64,000 nt of DNA, from the NCBI GenBank assembly GCA_039970095.1, contig JBDVMP010000107.1, forward strand, positions 115,313 to 179,312, written 5' to 3'. The stretch is from JAMZMI01 sp039970095 (GTDB lineage Bacteria > Bacteroidota > Bacteroidia > Cytophagales > Cyclobacteriaceae). The notes under the pieces were generated by a model that did not search any database, was not told where the DNA came from, and saw only the letters and a list, made by a program, of their open reading frames with translations. The position numbers were made by a program, and so were the translations under genes. Below are positions 7,941-17,802 of the stretch, in pieces. How positions within the stretch are numbered: the first letter of the stretch is position 1; every line of letters starts with the position of its first letter.

Positions 7941-8163
7941 ATTTAAAAATACCAATCGAATCATTTCGAATGATTTTCCATTTGTTTCGCAAAAGGACGT
8001 GCTCCAAATGATGGATATATCAAAGTTTTACCTTTATAAACTTCAGAGTAGAGGAATAATTAAAAGATACTATCTAGAAAGAGATAATCAAGGAAACCCC
8101 AAGGGTAAGCCTTATTACAATAAGAAGGAAATAGCAGATACTTTACATCAAATTCAAAAATAA
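7937..8163 (+). pseudogene. Small HTH-type DNA-binding protein, start unclear or frameshifted
   Basis: From about 7972 one frame reads FPFVSQKDVLQMMDISKFYLYKLQSRGIIKRYYLERDNQGNP and ends at 8163. This resembles the short helix-turn-helix (HTH_17/excisionase-like) proteins of Bacteroidota mobile elements, including the recognition-helix and wing order. The frame has no ATG upstream before a stop at 7933. The ATG at 7937 (MDLKIPIESF) would supply an N-terminus only if one base is missing near 7969-7975. Either an unusual start codon is used or the gene is broken. It ends right at a strong terminator, which supports a once-real gene of about 75 residues. Confidence 0.45.
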
Positions 8164-8186
8164 AACCTCGGTTGCACCCGAGGTTT
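8163..8186 (+). terminator. Hairpin terminator after the small HTH gene
   Basis: AAACCTCGG and CCGAGGTTT pair perfectly around a six-base loop, starting at the stop codon. The T-run is short (TTT). Confidence 0.6.
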
Positions 8187-8267
8187 CAAAATCTTCTGTC
8201 TTTGACATCTAACAATAGGTTAACGATAGGGATAATCATTGATTTTCTTAAATAATCCCTTATTGAA

Positions 8268-8945
8268 ATGAATAACAAAATTTCTCTACGGACATGCCTT
8301 GCCCATTTAAGAGGGCTTAAACAAAAACATCCAAAACTAAAGAATGGAGTTTATGGTCTTGCTAGACATTTGGTAAGTCTCACGTATCCAGTGTACGTTG
8401 CAAAAGATGAATCTCTTCTTCTAACATCACATAAGTCATTATCGACAGAACTTGGTGTTACTCCACGGACAATTTACAACCATCTCACTGTCCTGGGTGC
8501 AACAGGTATCATTGCTGAAAAGTATCGGGTTCAACGTGGAATAATACTGTGTATAAACCCAGAAATTTTTGGTTCTGCTCGGAAAAAAGTTCCGGTTACA
8601 GTTTCTATAAAGAATTTTGATAAAAAAGAAATAGGATGTGAATATGATGAATTTTTAGAAAAACTATTTCTGGCAATTAAAGATGAGCTTTATCCTCATG
8701 AGAAAATTAACCTGAAGGGAAAAGATCATATCAAAATGCGTCTTTACTCGCAATGCTTTGCCAACACAAGCAAAAAACCTAAGGAGACATATCTTCAGAT
8801 AAGGAGAAAAATCGCGTATGCCAGAAGTTGGTTTGGGTCTAAACCGTATATGAGTATTCCATCCCCTTATTCTTATTTCTCTGATGAAAAAACGGGGATT
8901 CGGTTTTTTGATTTCCAAAAGGTATTACTAGGTAGCCTTACTTAA
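8268..8945 (+). CDS. Helix-turn-helix (winged-helix) protein of mobile-element type
   Basis: A 225-residue soluble basic protein. Residues 20-110 form a winged-helix region: LTSHKSLSTELGVTPRTIYNHLTVLGATGIIAEKYR is a clear HTH with a following wing. The C-terminal half is basic and aromatic with no recognised domain. Such proteins accompany Bacteroidota integrative elements and small replicons, where they may regulate transfer or replication. Neighbours (small HTH frame before, IS3 remnant after) support a mobile-element origin. The exact role is unknown. Confidence 0.6.
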   Translation: MNNKISLRTCLAHLRGLKQKHPKLKNGVYGLARHLVSLTYPVYVAKDESLLLTSHKSLSTELGVTPRTIYNHLTVLGATGIIAEKYRVQRGIILCINPEIFGSARKKVPVTVSIKNFDKKEIGCEYDEFLEKLFLAIKDELYPHEKINLKGKDHIKMRLYSQCFANTSKKPKETYLQIRRKIAYARSWFGSKPYMSIPSPYSYFSDEKTGIRFFDFQKVLLGSLT

Positions 8946-8994
8946 AAATCGAACAGTTTAAAAATGAACAAACTTGATAAGTTAAACTGTCAAA

Positions 8995-9284
8995 ATGAAA
9001 CTGTCAAAATTTACAGAGAGCCAGGTCATCAAGGCTTTAAAAGAGAATGAGTAGGGTAGCAATACCGATGACTTCTGTCGTGAAATGGGTATCCACAAGG
9101 GTATATTTTCAATTGGCGGAAGAAATACTCAGGCATGGATGCTAGCCAGCTGAAGCGACTTAAAGAGCTTGAAGATGAAAACGCTCGATTAAAGAAGATG
9201 TATGCTGAATTGAGTTTGGATAATGTCATGCTCTTAGAAAGAGCATTGATTACTGCTGTTAATGCCTTCATTACTGAATCATAA
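8995..9284 (+). pseudogene. IS3-family transposase OrfA remnant
   Basis: The frame starts MKLSKFTESQVIKALKENE, the standard OrfA opening, and hits an in-frame TAG at about 9046. The homologous reading continues after this and a shift with DDFCREMGIHKG and then MDASQLKRLKELEDENARLK with the leucine-zipper segment ARLKKMYAELSLDN. The normal OrfA end and the whole OrfB (DDE catalytic part) are absent; the frame runs into the tail of the convergent AraC gene. It is a dead insertion-sequence fragment. A doubled CTGTCAAAAT just upstream may be part of the old IS end. Confidence 0.8.
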
Positions 9285-10137
9285 AATATCTTCTAAATTC
9301 AACAGGGCTTCTTTTCTTGATTTTTTTGAATTGTTTATTAAAGTGGGTTTGGGAATTAAATCCGCAAGAGTAAACGATTTGTCCAATGGACTGTGAGCCT
9401 TCAATTAGTAATTTGCAGGCATGACCAATTCGAACCTCATTTAAGAACTCAAGGAAAGACTTGTTGGTGGCCTTTTTAAAGAATCTACAAAATGGCGATA
9501 CGCCAAGGTTTGCAATGTCTGCCACCTCCTCGAGTGTAATATGCTCCTGGTAGTTATTCAGAACATATTGATAGATCTTGTTTATTCTTACTGAATCATT
9601 GCTTTTCGGGTTCACTTGAAAGGAAGTGCTTGCTATTGGATGTACCTCCGAGGTTAGCGCCAATATTTCAAGAATTTCCAATAGTGTTCTGACACTCGGG
9701 AAACTTGATAATTCGATCAGTTGCATCAATTGTTTAGCCACATTCAATTTTAATTGATGATTGAGGAATTCAAGACCGCCTTTTGACTTCTCAAGTAGCT
9801 TTTTTAAAACCGCCATTTCATGGATGTTAAAGAAATTTTCTCCTAAGAAATTATGGTTAAATTGAACGACGATGACATCAGAATTGAGGTCAATGTTATC
9901 ATAATACTCTAGAGAGTTTTGCCAAAGATGAGGAAGGTTGGGGCCAATCAGGGCTAATTCTCCTCCACTGAATTCTCGTACATCGTCACCGATGAACCTC
10001 AATCCCTTTCCCTCTAAAATGTATATCAGTTCGTACTCCTGATGATAATGCCATTCCTCGGCCAAACAAGGGGTCCGGTTTCTGTATACAGTGAAACTCT
10101 TGTTAGATGGAGCAATCTTTTTCTCTATTAACTTCAT
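9271..10137 (-). CDS. AraC family transcriptional regulator (cupin sensor)
   Basis: A 288-residue regulator. Residues 15-90 form a cupin-type ligand-binding domain (EEWHYHQEYELIYILEGKG, ELALIGPNLPHLW). Residues 185-285 carry the double HTH of the AraC family, including ITLEEVADIANLGVSPFCRFFKKAT and the signature IGQIVYSCGFNSQTHFNKQFKK. It is divergent from a second AraC gene that is similar throughout. The position at the left edge of the PUL makes it a likely sugar-responsive regulator. Its 3' end overlaps the IS3 remnant by a few bases. Confidence 0.9.
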   Translation of the reverse strand: MKLIEKKIAPSNKSFTVYRNRTPCLAEEWHYHQEYELIYILEGKGLRFIGDDVREFSGGELALIGPNLPHLWQNSLEYYDNIDLNSDVIVVQFNHNFLGENFFNIHEMAVLKKLLEKSKGGLEFLNHQLKLNVAKQLMQLIELSSFPSVRTLLEILEILALTSEVHPIASTSFQVNPKSNDSVRINKIYQYVLNNYQEHITLEEVADIANLGVSPFCRFFKKATNKSFLEFLNEVRIGHACKLLIEGSQSIGQIVYSCGFNSQTHFNKQFKKIKKRSPVEFRRYFMIQ

Positions 10138-10303
10138 GAGAATACGAATACGCTAAATATGAATCTAATATTTACCCAAAATTTAGCATATTCTAATAAT
10201 TAAGTCAAAATAAAACTACTATTCGTAAATATTGACGCAAAAAGAGTCTTGTTCCTTGATCAGCTTTGTATTGTAAAGTTTTATTAAACAAACTGCCCGA
10301 ATT
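10138..10303. promoter_or_regulatory. Divergent promoter region between two AraC genes
   Basis: A 166-bp AT-rich interval with two inverted-repeat pairs: TACGAATA (10143-10150) with TATTCGTA (10220-10227), and GCTAAAT (10152-10158) with ATTTAGC (10181-10187). These are plausible operators for self- or cross-regulation by the flanking AraC proteins; binding is inferred only. Confidence 0.45.
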
Positions 10304-11209
10304 ATGAAACTTGTATACCAGGACAACAATACCCGAACAGATAAAGCCCTTCAGGTTGTTAAAAAAGATACGCCATGCTTTGATTCTTCATGGCACTATC
10401 ATCCGGAGTTTGAGCTTATCTTTATTTCGAAGAGCATCGGTCTTCGATATGTTGGAGACAATGTGTCTAATTTCTCGCCCGGAGAATTGGTTCTGATAGG
10501 TCCATATTTACCTCATTTATGGAGAAGCGATCAATCCTATTATAAAACCCCAGGAGCCAATAGTATAAACACCATGGTGATTAAATTTACAAGAAACTTC
10601 ATTGGAGAGGACACCTTCGATTTCCCGGCGTTTAATAAGGTGAATGAGCTTCTCAAAATGTCGAATTTTGGCGTCCTATTCGATAAACGCGATAGCGCGG
10701 AATTGCAGGAGGATATATATGGAATAATCGATTTATCAGAAGCTGAACGGGCCATTAAGCTGTTGGATATACTTAACAGATTAGCCCGGTTAGATTCTAA
10801 GGAGATACTTTCAACTACCGATATGCGTCAGGTGAGGACCGAGAGTGTAAATAGGATCGATAAAGTCCTGAAATTTATCTCAGATAATTATGTTAGCGAT
10901 ATTTCACTGGAAGACGTTGCTGATGTGGCATGTATGACCACCAATTCGTTTTGTCGGTTTTTCAAAAAAGCAACGAACAAGTCTTTTATAACCTTCCTCA
11001 ATGAAGTGAGGATCAAAAATGCCGCTCGGCTTCTTGTTCAGGAAGACTTGCCAATTTCGGACGTTGGGTTTAAGGTGGGGTTCAATTCAATTACCAATTT
11101 TAATAAACAATTCAAGCAAATCATGAATGTTTCTCCTAATGAGCACAGATTCTCCATCTATGCTGACAACCTTCAGCGGAGCAACCAGACCCTCCAATAC
11201 GTACCTTAA
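10304..11209 (+). CDS. AraC family transcriptional regulator, probable PUL activator
   Basis: A 301-residue paralogue of the divergent neighbour. The cupin-like sensor is at about 15-95 (SSWHYHPEFELIFISKSIG, ELVLIGPYLPHLW) and the AraC HTH pair at about 185-285 (ISLEDVADVACMTTNSFCRFFKKAT, ISDVGFKVGFNSITNFNKQFKQ). It is followed after 22 bases by an exported sulfatase gene, so regulator and enzyme probably share a transcript. In Zobellia an AraC regulator accompanies the carrageenan regulon, which supports a role in sensing carrageenan sugars; the inducer is not known here. Confidence 0.9.
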   Translation: MKLVYQDNNTRTDKALQVVKKDTPCFDSSWHYHPEFELIFISKSIGLRYVGDNVSNFSPGELVLIGPYLPHLWRSDQSYYKTPGANSINTMVIKFTRNFIGEDTFDFPAFNKVNELLKMSNFGVLFDKRDSAELQEDIYGIIDLSEAERAIKLLDILNRLARLDSKEILSTTDMRQVRTESVNRIDKVLKFISDNYVSDISLEDVADVACMTTNSFCRFFKKATNKSFITFLNEVRIKNAARLLVQEDLPISDVGFKVGFNSITNFNKQFKQIMNVSPNEHRFSIYADNLQRSNQTLQYVP

Positions 11210-11231
11210 TTATCAAAAAAACTTCATCAAA

Positions 11232-12638
11232 ATGAAATTAAAGATGTTTTCTATTTTACTGATTTTGGCTTCCGGTGTTTCATTTGCTCAAGAAAAGCCA
11301 AACATAGTTCTCATCTTCACTGATGATGCTGGATATGCTGATTTTGGGTTTCAGGGAAGTTTACAGATAAAAACACCTAATTTAGATAGGTTGGCAGCCG
11401 AAGGTGTGATTTTCACACAGGGATATGTTTCTGCCTCGACCTGCGGACCATCCAGAGCAGGTTTGATCACCGGGAAATATCAACAAAGGTTTGGGTATGA
11501 GGAGAATAACGTACCCGGATATATGAGTAAAAATACGGGTCTGGACGGAGATGATATGGGTGTTCCATTGACAGAGAAAACCATGGGCGATTATATGAAG
11601 TCGCTGGGGTATAAAACTGCATTTTACGGAAAATGGCATCTTGGATCTGCTGATCGTTTTCATCCTATGAAAAGAGGATTTGACGAGTTTTATGGTTTTA
11701 GGGGAGGAGATAGGAGTTATTTTTCTTATCAAGAGTTGCCAAAGGGTCACTTTGCTGACAAGAAGATGGAACGAGGGTTCGGGAATTTTGAGGAGCCTGC
11801 CTATTACGCTACCGATTTATTTGCTGATGAGGCCATCAACTTCATGGAACGAAATCAGAATGACCCGTTTTTCATTTTTCTTTCATTCAATGCAGTACAC
11901 ACTCCCATTGAGGCGACTAAAGAAGACTTGGCTCAATTTCCTGAATTGTCTGGAATAAGAAAAGAGCTGGCCGCTATGACCCTTGCCCTTGACCGGGCTT
12001 GTGGAAAGTTCCTTAACAAATTGGAGGAACTTGGATTGGATAAAAACACACTTGTGGTATTCACCAACGATAATGGTGGCCCATCCGACAAAAACGGATC
12101 GAACAATTACCCATTGAGTGGCACTAAATCGAATCACCTGGAAGGGGGTATCCGAGTTCCATATGTGATGAAATGGCCAGATCAAATCCCAAAGGGTTCA
12201 ACTTATGGCTATCCAGTAAGTACGCTGGACTTAGTGCCCACTTTCCATGCAGTCGCAGGAGGTGATTCGGCCGAACTTGCCTCTCTTGATGGGGTAGACT
12301 TAATTCCATATGTCAGAAGGGAAAAAACAGGTCGCCCACATGAAATCATATATTGGAAAAAGGGAACAAGGGCAGCTGTACGAGAGGGTGATTGGAAGTT
12401 GATACGGCACCTTGACCGACCAGCAGAATTGTATTATTTACCAGATGACGTAGGTGAGCAAAATGATCTTGCAGCCAATAACCCGGAGAAGGTGCGTAGT
12501 ATGTTCAAATTGATCTATGAATGGGAGCTTACCCTTGAAAGACCACTTTGGCTATTAAAAAGTCAATATGAAAAGTACGATATAGACCGAATGGATTTGT
12601 ATCGGAAACCACCGCTTAGCCCAGATTCTGGAAACTAG
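11232..12638 (+). CDS. Secreted S1 family sulfatase
   Basis: A 468-residue exported arylsulfatase-type enzyme. The start at 11232 gives a signal peptide ending SFAQ; the longer frame from 11127 lies inside the AraC gene. The formylglycine motif is STCGPSRAG with Cys71, calcium ligands include the Asp pair at 31-32 (FTDDAGYADFG), and GKWHLG and NDNGGPS are further active-site segments. It would remove sulfate esters from algal galactan after maturation by a formylglycine-generating enzyme not found in this window. No T9SS domain or lipobox is seen, so it may be periplasmic. The S1 subfamily cannot be fixed by eye. Confidence 0.9.
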   Translation: MKLKMFSILLILASGVSFAQEKPNIVLIFTDDAGYADFGFQGSLQIKTPNLDRLAAEGVIFTQGYVSASTCGPSRAGLITGKYQQRFGYEENNVPGYMSKNTGLDGDDMGVPLTEKTMGDYMKSLGYKTAFYGKWHLGSADRFHPMKRGFDEFYGFRGGDRSYFSYQELPKGHFADKKMERGFGNFEEPAYYATDLFADEAINFMERNQNDPFFIFLSFNAVHTPIEATKEDLAQFPELSGIRKELAAMTLALDRACGKFLNKLEELGLDKNTLVVFTNDNGGPSDKNGSNNYPLSGTKSNHLEGGIRVPYVMKWPDQIPKGSTYGYPVSTLDLVPTFHAVAGGDSAELASLDGVDLIPYVRREKTGRPHEIIYWKKGTRAAVREGDWKLIRHLDRPAELYYLPDDVGEQNDLAANNPEKVRSMFKLIYEWELTLERPLWLLKSQYEKYDIDRMDLYRKPPLSPDSGN

Positions 12639-12973
12639 TTAAAGTTGCATTTATTGGAGGTGAATATTATTCTTTTAACAAAGAAGCATACTTCAAATCC
12701 AGAATCAATCAGCACAAATCCAATTTCAAAAAAGGAGGTAAGTCCAATTAGGTCTTTTGCTAAATTGTTCTAATTGATGTCTTTCATTACAATATTTATA
12801 AGAATCACCTCATGAATAACTTCGGTCTTGGTCAAATGGTAAAATTGGATAAGCGAGAGGTAAATACGATCGATTGGATTAATTGCTGACATTCTAAGTT
12901 TGTTTTGAGTATTAAGTAATCCAAAATAGAAGGCTAGCAATATTCATTTTTAAAAACAATAAACTCGTTTAAT
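12639..12973 (+). promoter_or_regulatory. Leader and promoter region of the SusC gene
   Basis: A 335-bp gap without a gene. TAAGTTTG at 12895-12902 fits the TAnnTTTG -7 element, with a TTG at 12874-12876, 18 bases upstream, as -33. This would give a leader of about 65 bases before the SusC start codon. No riboswitch or attenuator was recognised in the rest. Confidence 0.5.
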
Positions 12974-15900
12974 ATGAAGTCAAAACTACCCGTGAAATTA
13001 AAAGCACGATTCCTATGGCCATTTATGGCGGCTTTGCTGACAATAAACTTTAGTACGGTGCAGGGGCAACAAGTTGCTGTGACAGGTACCGTCAACGGAG
13101 AAGGTGAAACCCTTCCGGGAGTCACGGTTCAGATCAAGGGAACATCATCAGGTACGGTCACAGATTTGGATGGAAACTTCCAGTTGAATGCAGGCCCGAA
13201 TGATGTACTCATTGTAAGTTTTCTTGGGTTCCTTACTCAGGAAGTTACTGTTGGTAACAAGACCAATTTTATTATCACGCTAGAATCTGATATAAAGTCT
13301 TTAGAAGAGGTTGTAGTGATTGGATATGGTACCCAAAAGAAGAAAGAAGTAACTGGTGCGGTGGTCAACCTAAGTGGTGAGGACATTGCTAAAATCCCGG
13401 TTCCTGATTTATCTACAGCAATGCAGGGTCAGATAGCTGGAGTGAATGTACAAGCTTCGAGTGGAGCACCTGGAGAAGCAGCCAACGTGCAAATTCGTGG
13501 GTTGGGTTCATTGAGCCCAGGATCTCTCGGTCCTTTATATGTAGTGGATGGAATCCCTTACAGAGAAGCTCCAAATATTCCTCCTTCGCAGATCAAGTCT
13601 ATTGATGTTCTAAAAGATGGTGCATCGGCGGCTATTTATGGAGTGCGTGCATCTAATGGTGTGATTCTTATCACAACTAACACAGGTAAAGCGGGCAAGG
13701 TGAGGGTAAACTTGAGCACTTATCAAGGTATCCAAAGTATTAATTCAGGTGTTGAATTAATGAGTACAGCAGAGCAGTTTTATTTTGATGAAATTAGAAC
13801 GAACGCCGTAAATCAAGTGCCTACAACATTACTGGTTAATCCAAGAGCGCTTGAAAATAATACAGATTTTATTGGCGATGTACAAAATGACAATGCAACT
13901 ATTCGCAATTATGATTTGAACATTTCTGGAGGTCAAAACAACCTGACAGTAAATGCCAATGTGAATTATTTTAATCAGGAGGGTGTCATGATAAATTCTG
14001 GTTTTGACAGACTTTCAACAAGATTCACTGGAAATTATAACGCAGGGAGATTCAAACTATTTGCAAGTTTTGGTGCTTCAGAAGAAAATAGAGATCGTGA
14101 GCCTTTTGCGATGTATCTACAAGCTTTGCGTCAAAAGCCATATGCTACAGCAATAAATAAATTGCCAGCATTTGCCGATGGGGTGCAGATTCCAGACCAG
14201 AATGAAATAACATTCAGTTATTTGGCAAGAATTTTAAATAACACAGATGAAACGAGAACGAAAAGATTCAATATAGCACTGAGAGCGACTTATGACATTA
14301 CGGATGATTTGAGTTATCAAGTCAGAGTGGGTCGCAATGAATTAAATACATTTAGAAAGCGTTTTCAGCCACAGTACATAGCTTATGATTTCAATGGAGC
14401 ATTAAGCCCTACCTCTACAAGACCTCAGGCAATCTTAGATGAAGATTACAGATGGATGACCAACGATGTGATAGAAAATGTTGTAACCTATCAAAAGTCT
14501 TTTGGGAATCATAACCTGACGCTTACGGGAGTATTGAATTATGAGCAGTTCGTCGATAAGAATGTTGGTATAGGTGTGGTTATGTCTGAAAATACAGGCA
14601 ACATTGTTCAAGTTCCATCAGGGGCGGTAGATTCTGAAAATCCTACAAGTATGGACGATGAGCGCACTCTAGCTGGTAAAATGATCAGAGTGCAATACAA
14701 TTTCGATCAGAGGTATCTTTTTTCAGCAAGCATGAGAAGAGATGGCTCCAGTCAGTTTGCTAAAGTTAACAGATACGAAAATTTCCCTTCAGTTTCCTTT
14801 GGATGGAATGTTATGGAAGAGTCGTTCTTCAATCTTTCTATGGTGAGCGATTTAAAAGTAAGAGCGAGTTGGGCGAAGGTAGGTAACAATCAAATAGCTG
14901 AATATTCATACATTCCAACAGTTCAAGGAGGAGTTAATTACCTTTTTGGTAGCAATGGAACCTTGGTAAATGGACTTATTCCCAGAAACCTTGTTGACCC
15001 AAGTATTAGATGGGAAACAACCATTTCTAAGAACATAGGAATTGACGCAAGTTTATTTGACGGTAAGTTAAACTTAACAGCAGATTACTATGTCAGCGAT
15101 AAAGAGGATATGCTTCTTGGATTTGCATTACCTCCATCATCTGGAACATTCGTTTCAGGAGCTAGTTCATTCTATTCTAGTAAAGTTGTAAATGCTGGTA
15201 ATATGGTGAATAAGGGCCTTGAACTGGCGCTCTCATATAGAAACACGACCACTAATGGTTTAAAATATAATGTTGGAATAACCTTCACTAAAAACAAGAA
15301 TGAAGTGACCAACCTTAATGGAACAGAACGTGGCTATGGAAATGGTTCACCTTCGACTATCGGTATCAATGTGGACGATGTGACTTTCTTAGCTGAAGGA
15401 TATCCTGCTGGTGGCTTCTTCCTGGTTAAGACTGATGGCATTATCAATACTTCTGAAGAACTTGAAGCTTATTCAGTGATTGATCCCAATGCGAAAATGG
15501 GAGATGTGATCTATGTTGATTATAACGGAGATAGTACGATTAATGATAATGACAGGCAGTATTACGGTTCTGCTCAGCCAAAGTTTGAGGCCGGAATCAA
15601 TGCCAACCTGACCTACAAAAAGTTTGATCTTTTTGTACAAGGGTATTATTCATATGGGGCAGACATATACAACGGATCTAGGTTTACAGCTCACATAGAA
15701 GGTAGACATAAAGAACAAGTAAAGATGTGGAGTCCACAAAATCGAGAATCTGAGATTCCAGTTTATAGAGGTAGAGCACATAATAACGTGAGAGCATTTT
15801 CTGATCTCTATATGGAGGACGGAACGTACTTCAGGATCAGATCGCTTTCTCTAGGGTATACATTTGATTTGGCTGAACTAATAGGAATTGAAAGCGCTAG

Positions 15901-16054
15901 ACTTTATTTCACATCTGTCAACCCATTCACATTCACTAAGTACAATGGTTATGATCCTGAAGTAGGAGGAGATGGACTTTTCACGAGAGGTGTTGATAAT
16001 GGGAATTACCCAATAGCAAGACAATTCATGATTGGTGCAGAAATCAAATTCTAA
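12974..16054 (+). CDS. SusC/RagA family TonB-linked outer-membrane glycan importer
   Basis: A 1026-residue outer-membrane transporter. A signal peptide is followed by a CarboxypepD_reg-like domain (about 35-110; ETLPGVTVQIKGTSSGTVTD), the SusC hallmark EEVVVIGYGTQKKKEVTGAV (about 112-131), a plug domain to about 240 and a long barrel ending ARQFMIGAEIKF. The size is normal for SusC. It precedes SusD by 21 bases and forms the only SusCD pair in the window, so it is probably the main importer of carrageenan-derived oligosaccharides. Ligand identity is inferred from the enzymes nearby. Confidence 0.95.
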   Translation: MKSKLPVKLKARFLWPFMAALLTINFSTVQGQQVAVTGTVNGEGETLPGVTVQIKGTSSGTVTDLDGNFQLNAGPNDVLIVSFLGFLTQEVTVGNKTNFIITLESDIKSLEEVVVIGYGTQKKKEVTGAVVNLSGEDIAKIPVPDLSTAMQGQIAGVNVQASSGAPGEAANVQIRGLGSLSPGSLGPLYVVDGIPYREAPNIPPSQIKSIDVLKDGASAAIYGVRASNGVILITTNTGKAGKVRVNLSTYQGIQSINSGVELMSTAEQFYFDEIRTNAVNQVPTTLLVNPRALENNTDFIGDVQNDNATIRNYDLNISGGQNNLTVNANVNYFNQEGVMINSGFDRLSTRFTGNYNAGRFKLFASFGASEENRDREPFAMYLQALRQKPYATAINKLPAFADGVQIPDQNEITFSYLARILNNTDETRTKRFNIALRATYDITDDLSYQVRVGRNELNTFRKRFQPQYIAYDFNGALSPTSTRPQAILDEDYRWMTNDVIENVVTYQKSFGNHNLTLTGVLNYEQFVDKNVGIGVVMSENTGNIVQVPSGAVDSENPTSMDDERTLAGKMIRVQYNFDQRYLFSASMRRDGSSQFAKVNRYENFPSVSFGWNVMEESFFNLSMVSDLKVRASWAKVGNNQIAEYSYIPTVQGGVNYLFGSNGTLVNGLIPRNLVDPSIRWETTISKNIGIDASLFDGKLNLTADYYVSDKEDMLLGFALPPSSGTFVSGASSFYSSKVVNAGNMVNKGLELALSYRNTTTNGLKYNVGITFTKNKNEVTNLNGTERGYGNGSPSTIGINVDDVTFLAEGYPAGGFFLVKTDGIINTSEELEAYSVIDPNAKMGDVIYVDYNGDSTINDNDRQYYGSAQPKFEAGINANLTYKKFDLFVQGYYSYGADIYNGSRFTAHIEGRHKEQVKMWSPQNRESEIPVYRGRAHNNVRAFSDLYMEDGTYFRIRSLSLGYTFDLAELIGIESARLYFTSVNPFTFTKYNGYDPEVGGDGLFTRGVDNGNYPIARQFMIGAEIKF

Positions 16055-16075
16055 TCAAAACTTAAATTGATAAAA

Positions 16076-17788
16076 ATGAAAACTAACAAGATATCGATAT
16101 TGTCAATTCTAGCCTTGACTGTCGCTTTCTGCGGCTGTGATGAGGATAAGTTTTTGACACAGGTAAATCCAAATCAGTTGACTGAAGCAACTTTCTGGTC
16201 ATCTGAAGCAGATGCGAACGCAGCTTTAACTACGGTTTATGCGGCATTGCAACTCCAGTCCGTAAGCGGGGGGGATTTGAACTATGAAATGGTAAAGAGT
16301 GATTTGGGAGGAACCAATGATTGGACTCGCCATTTTGATTATACCGAACTTTCAGTTTCAGATGTAGACGGGCCTGTTGAAAGGTCTTGGGCTGAGCTTT
16401 ATATTGGTATATTCCGAGCCAATCAAGTGATAAGACTTGTACCAGGCATTGAAGAAGATGATTTCACTGATGAGGAGAAAACTTTGATTGTTGCACAGGC
16501 AAGGTTTCTGAGAGCTTTCTTTTATTTTGAAATAGCCTACAAGTTTGGTCAGGGTGTAATTACCACTACTTCTACCGGGACTGATGAAGATATTCATATT
16601 CCATTGTCAACGCAGCAAGAGATTATTGACCAGGTCATCATGCCTGATCTAGAATTTGCTTTGGAGAATTTACCTTCTGCTGATGATTTGGATAACGATG
16701 ACATGGGAAGAGTTACCTGGGGGGCGGCCAAGACCTTACAAGGTAAAATCTATTTGTACGCTCAAGATTGGGACGCAGCTGCAGCTGCTTTCCTTGAAGT
16801 GATTCAGTCTGGATCATATAGCCTAGTGTCAGATCCACTAGATAATTTCAACCATACTTCTAAGTTTAACTCTGAGTCAATTTTTGAGGTACCATTTGAT
16901 GGAGAAATTAACGCTGGGTCAACCGATACTCAACAGGTAGATGATACACCATTCAATACCGGTTCAGAGTCTTCCACAATGGCCAGATGGTTTGCTCCCT
17001 ATTCACTGGCAGGCTGGCAGGTAGTAATGCCTACATACTTTGCTCATGAGCTGATGCTCGCTGATTCTGTTTCTGGGTCTTCGGATCGTTCGGCCAGATA
17101 TAATGTGAATGTAGTGGGGTCACGTGACAACACTATTTACTATTATGATCAGCCATCGGTTCTCAGAGCAGAAGTAGGTAGAAGATGGGGTTTTGGAGAA
17201 AGTGCCTATATCAAAAAGTATACTAACTGGTACCATCAAGATGATGAGGGTGTAGAATGGAGAACGTCCATCAACTTTAAGCATATGAGATTGGCTGATG
17301 TGTATCTTATGTATGCTGAAGCTGTTCTTGAAAGTACAGGTGATATCGCAACCGCTATTGAGTACATCGATAGAGTAAGATCCAGAGCTGGAGTAGTACT
17401 ACTTCAGGATTATATAGATGCGAATGGCACCATTCCTCAGCTACATGTAAGTGCAGAGCTTTATGGCACAAGACCACAGGTTGCGCCAACACTAGAAAAC
17501 ATCCGAACTCACTTACGAATGGTTGAAAGACCAACTGAATTATGTTATGAGAATACCAGATGGAGAGATTTGGTAAGATGGGATATTGTACAAAGCGTTA
17601 TGGAAAGTCATCTTGCTGATGAAAATATTAGAGTAGGGTTAGGTCCGAATGAAAATAGACCACCATTGCACATAGCTGGCCGTATTAGACCAGATTTTGT
17701 AAATGTGGGTGTAGGAAATTATGATCCTGAGACAGATAACTATTTCCCAATTCCTTCAATTGAAGTGCAAAACAATCAAGGATTTTAA
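16076..17788 (+). CDS. SusD/RagB family surface glycan-binding lipoprotein
   Basis: A 570-residue lipoprotein that forms the lid of the SusC importer and binds glycan. The start is ATG at 16076; a TTG at 16067 is unneeded. The lipobox is VAFCGC with the lipidated Cys near residue 21, followed by acidic residues (DEDKF) that fit surface export. Typical SusD features are the N-terminal LTEATFWSSEADANAALTTV, the helical TPR-like repeats (ARFLRAFFYFEIAYKFG), and the C-terminal RPTELCYENTRWRDLVRW followed by YFPIPSIEVQNN. It is co-transcribed with SusC. Confidence 0.95.
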   Translation: MKTNKISILSILALTVAFCGCDEDKFLTQVNPNQLTEATFWSSEADANAALTTVYAALQLQSVSGGDLNYEMVKSDLGGTNDWTRHFDYTELSVSDVDGPVERSWAELYIGIFRANQVIRLVPGIEEDDFTDEEKTLIVAQARFLRAFFYFEIAYKFGQGVITTTSTGTDEDIHIPLSTQQEIIDQVIMPDLEFALENLPSADDLDNDDMGRVTWGAAKTLQGKIYLYAQDWDAAAAAFLEVIQSGSYSLVSDPLDNFNHTSKFNSESIFEVPFDGEINAGSTDTQQVDDTPFNTGSESSTMARWFAPYSLAGWQVVMPTYFAHELMLADSVSGSSDRSARYNVNVVGSRDNTIYYYDQPSVLRAEVGRRWGFGESAYIKKYTNWYHQDDEGVEWRTSINFKHMRLADVYLMYAEAVLESTGDIATAIEYIDRVRSRAGVVLLQDYIDANGTIPQLHVSAELYGTRPQVAPTLENIRTHLRMVERPTELCYENTRWRDLVRWDIVQSVMESHLADENIRVGLGPNENRPPLHIAGRIRPDFVNVGVGNYDPETDNYFPIPSIEVQNNQGF

Positions 17789-17802
17789 AATTTAGCATTG
17801 AC

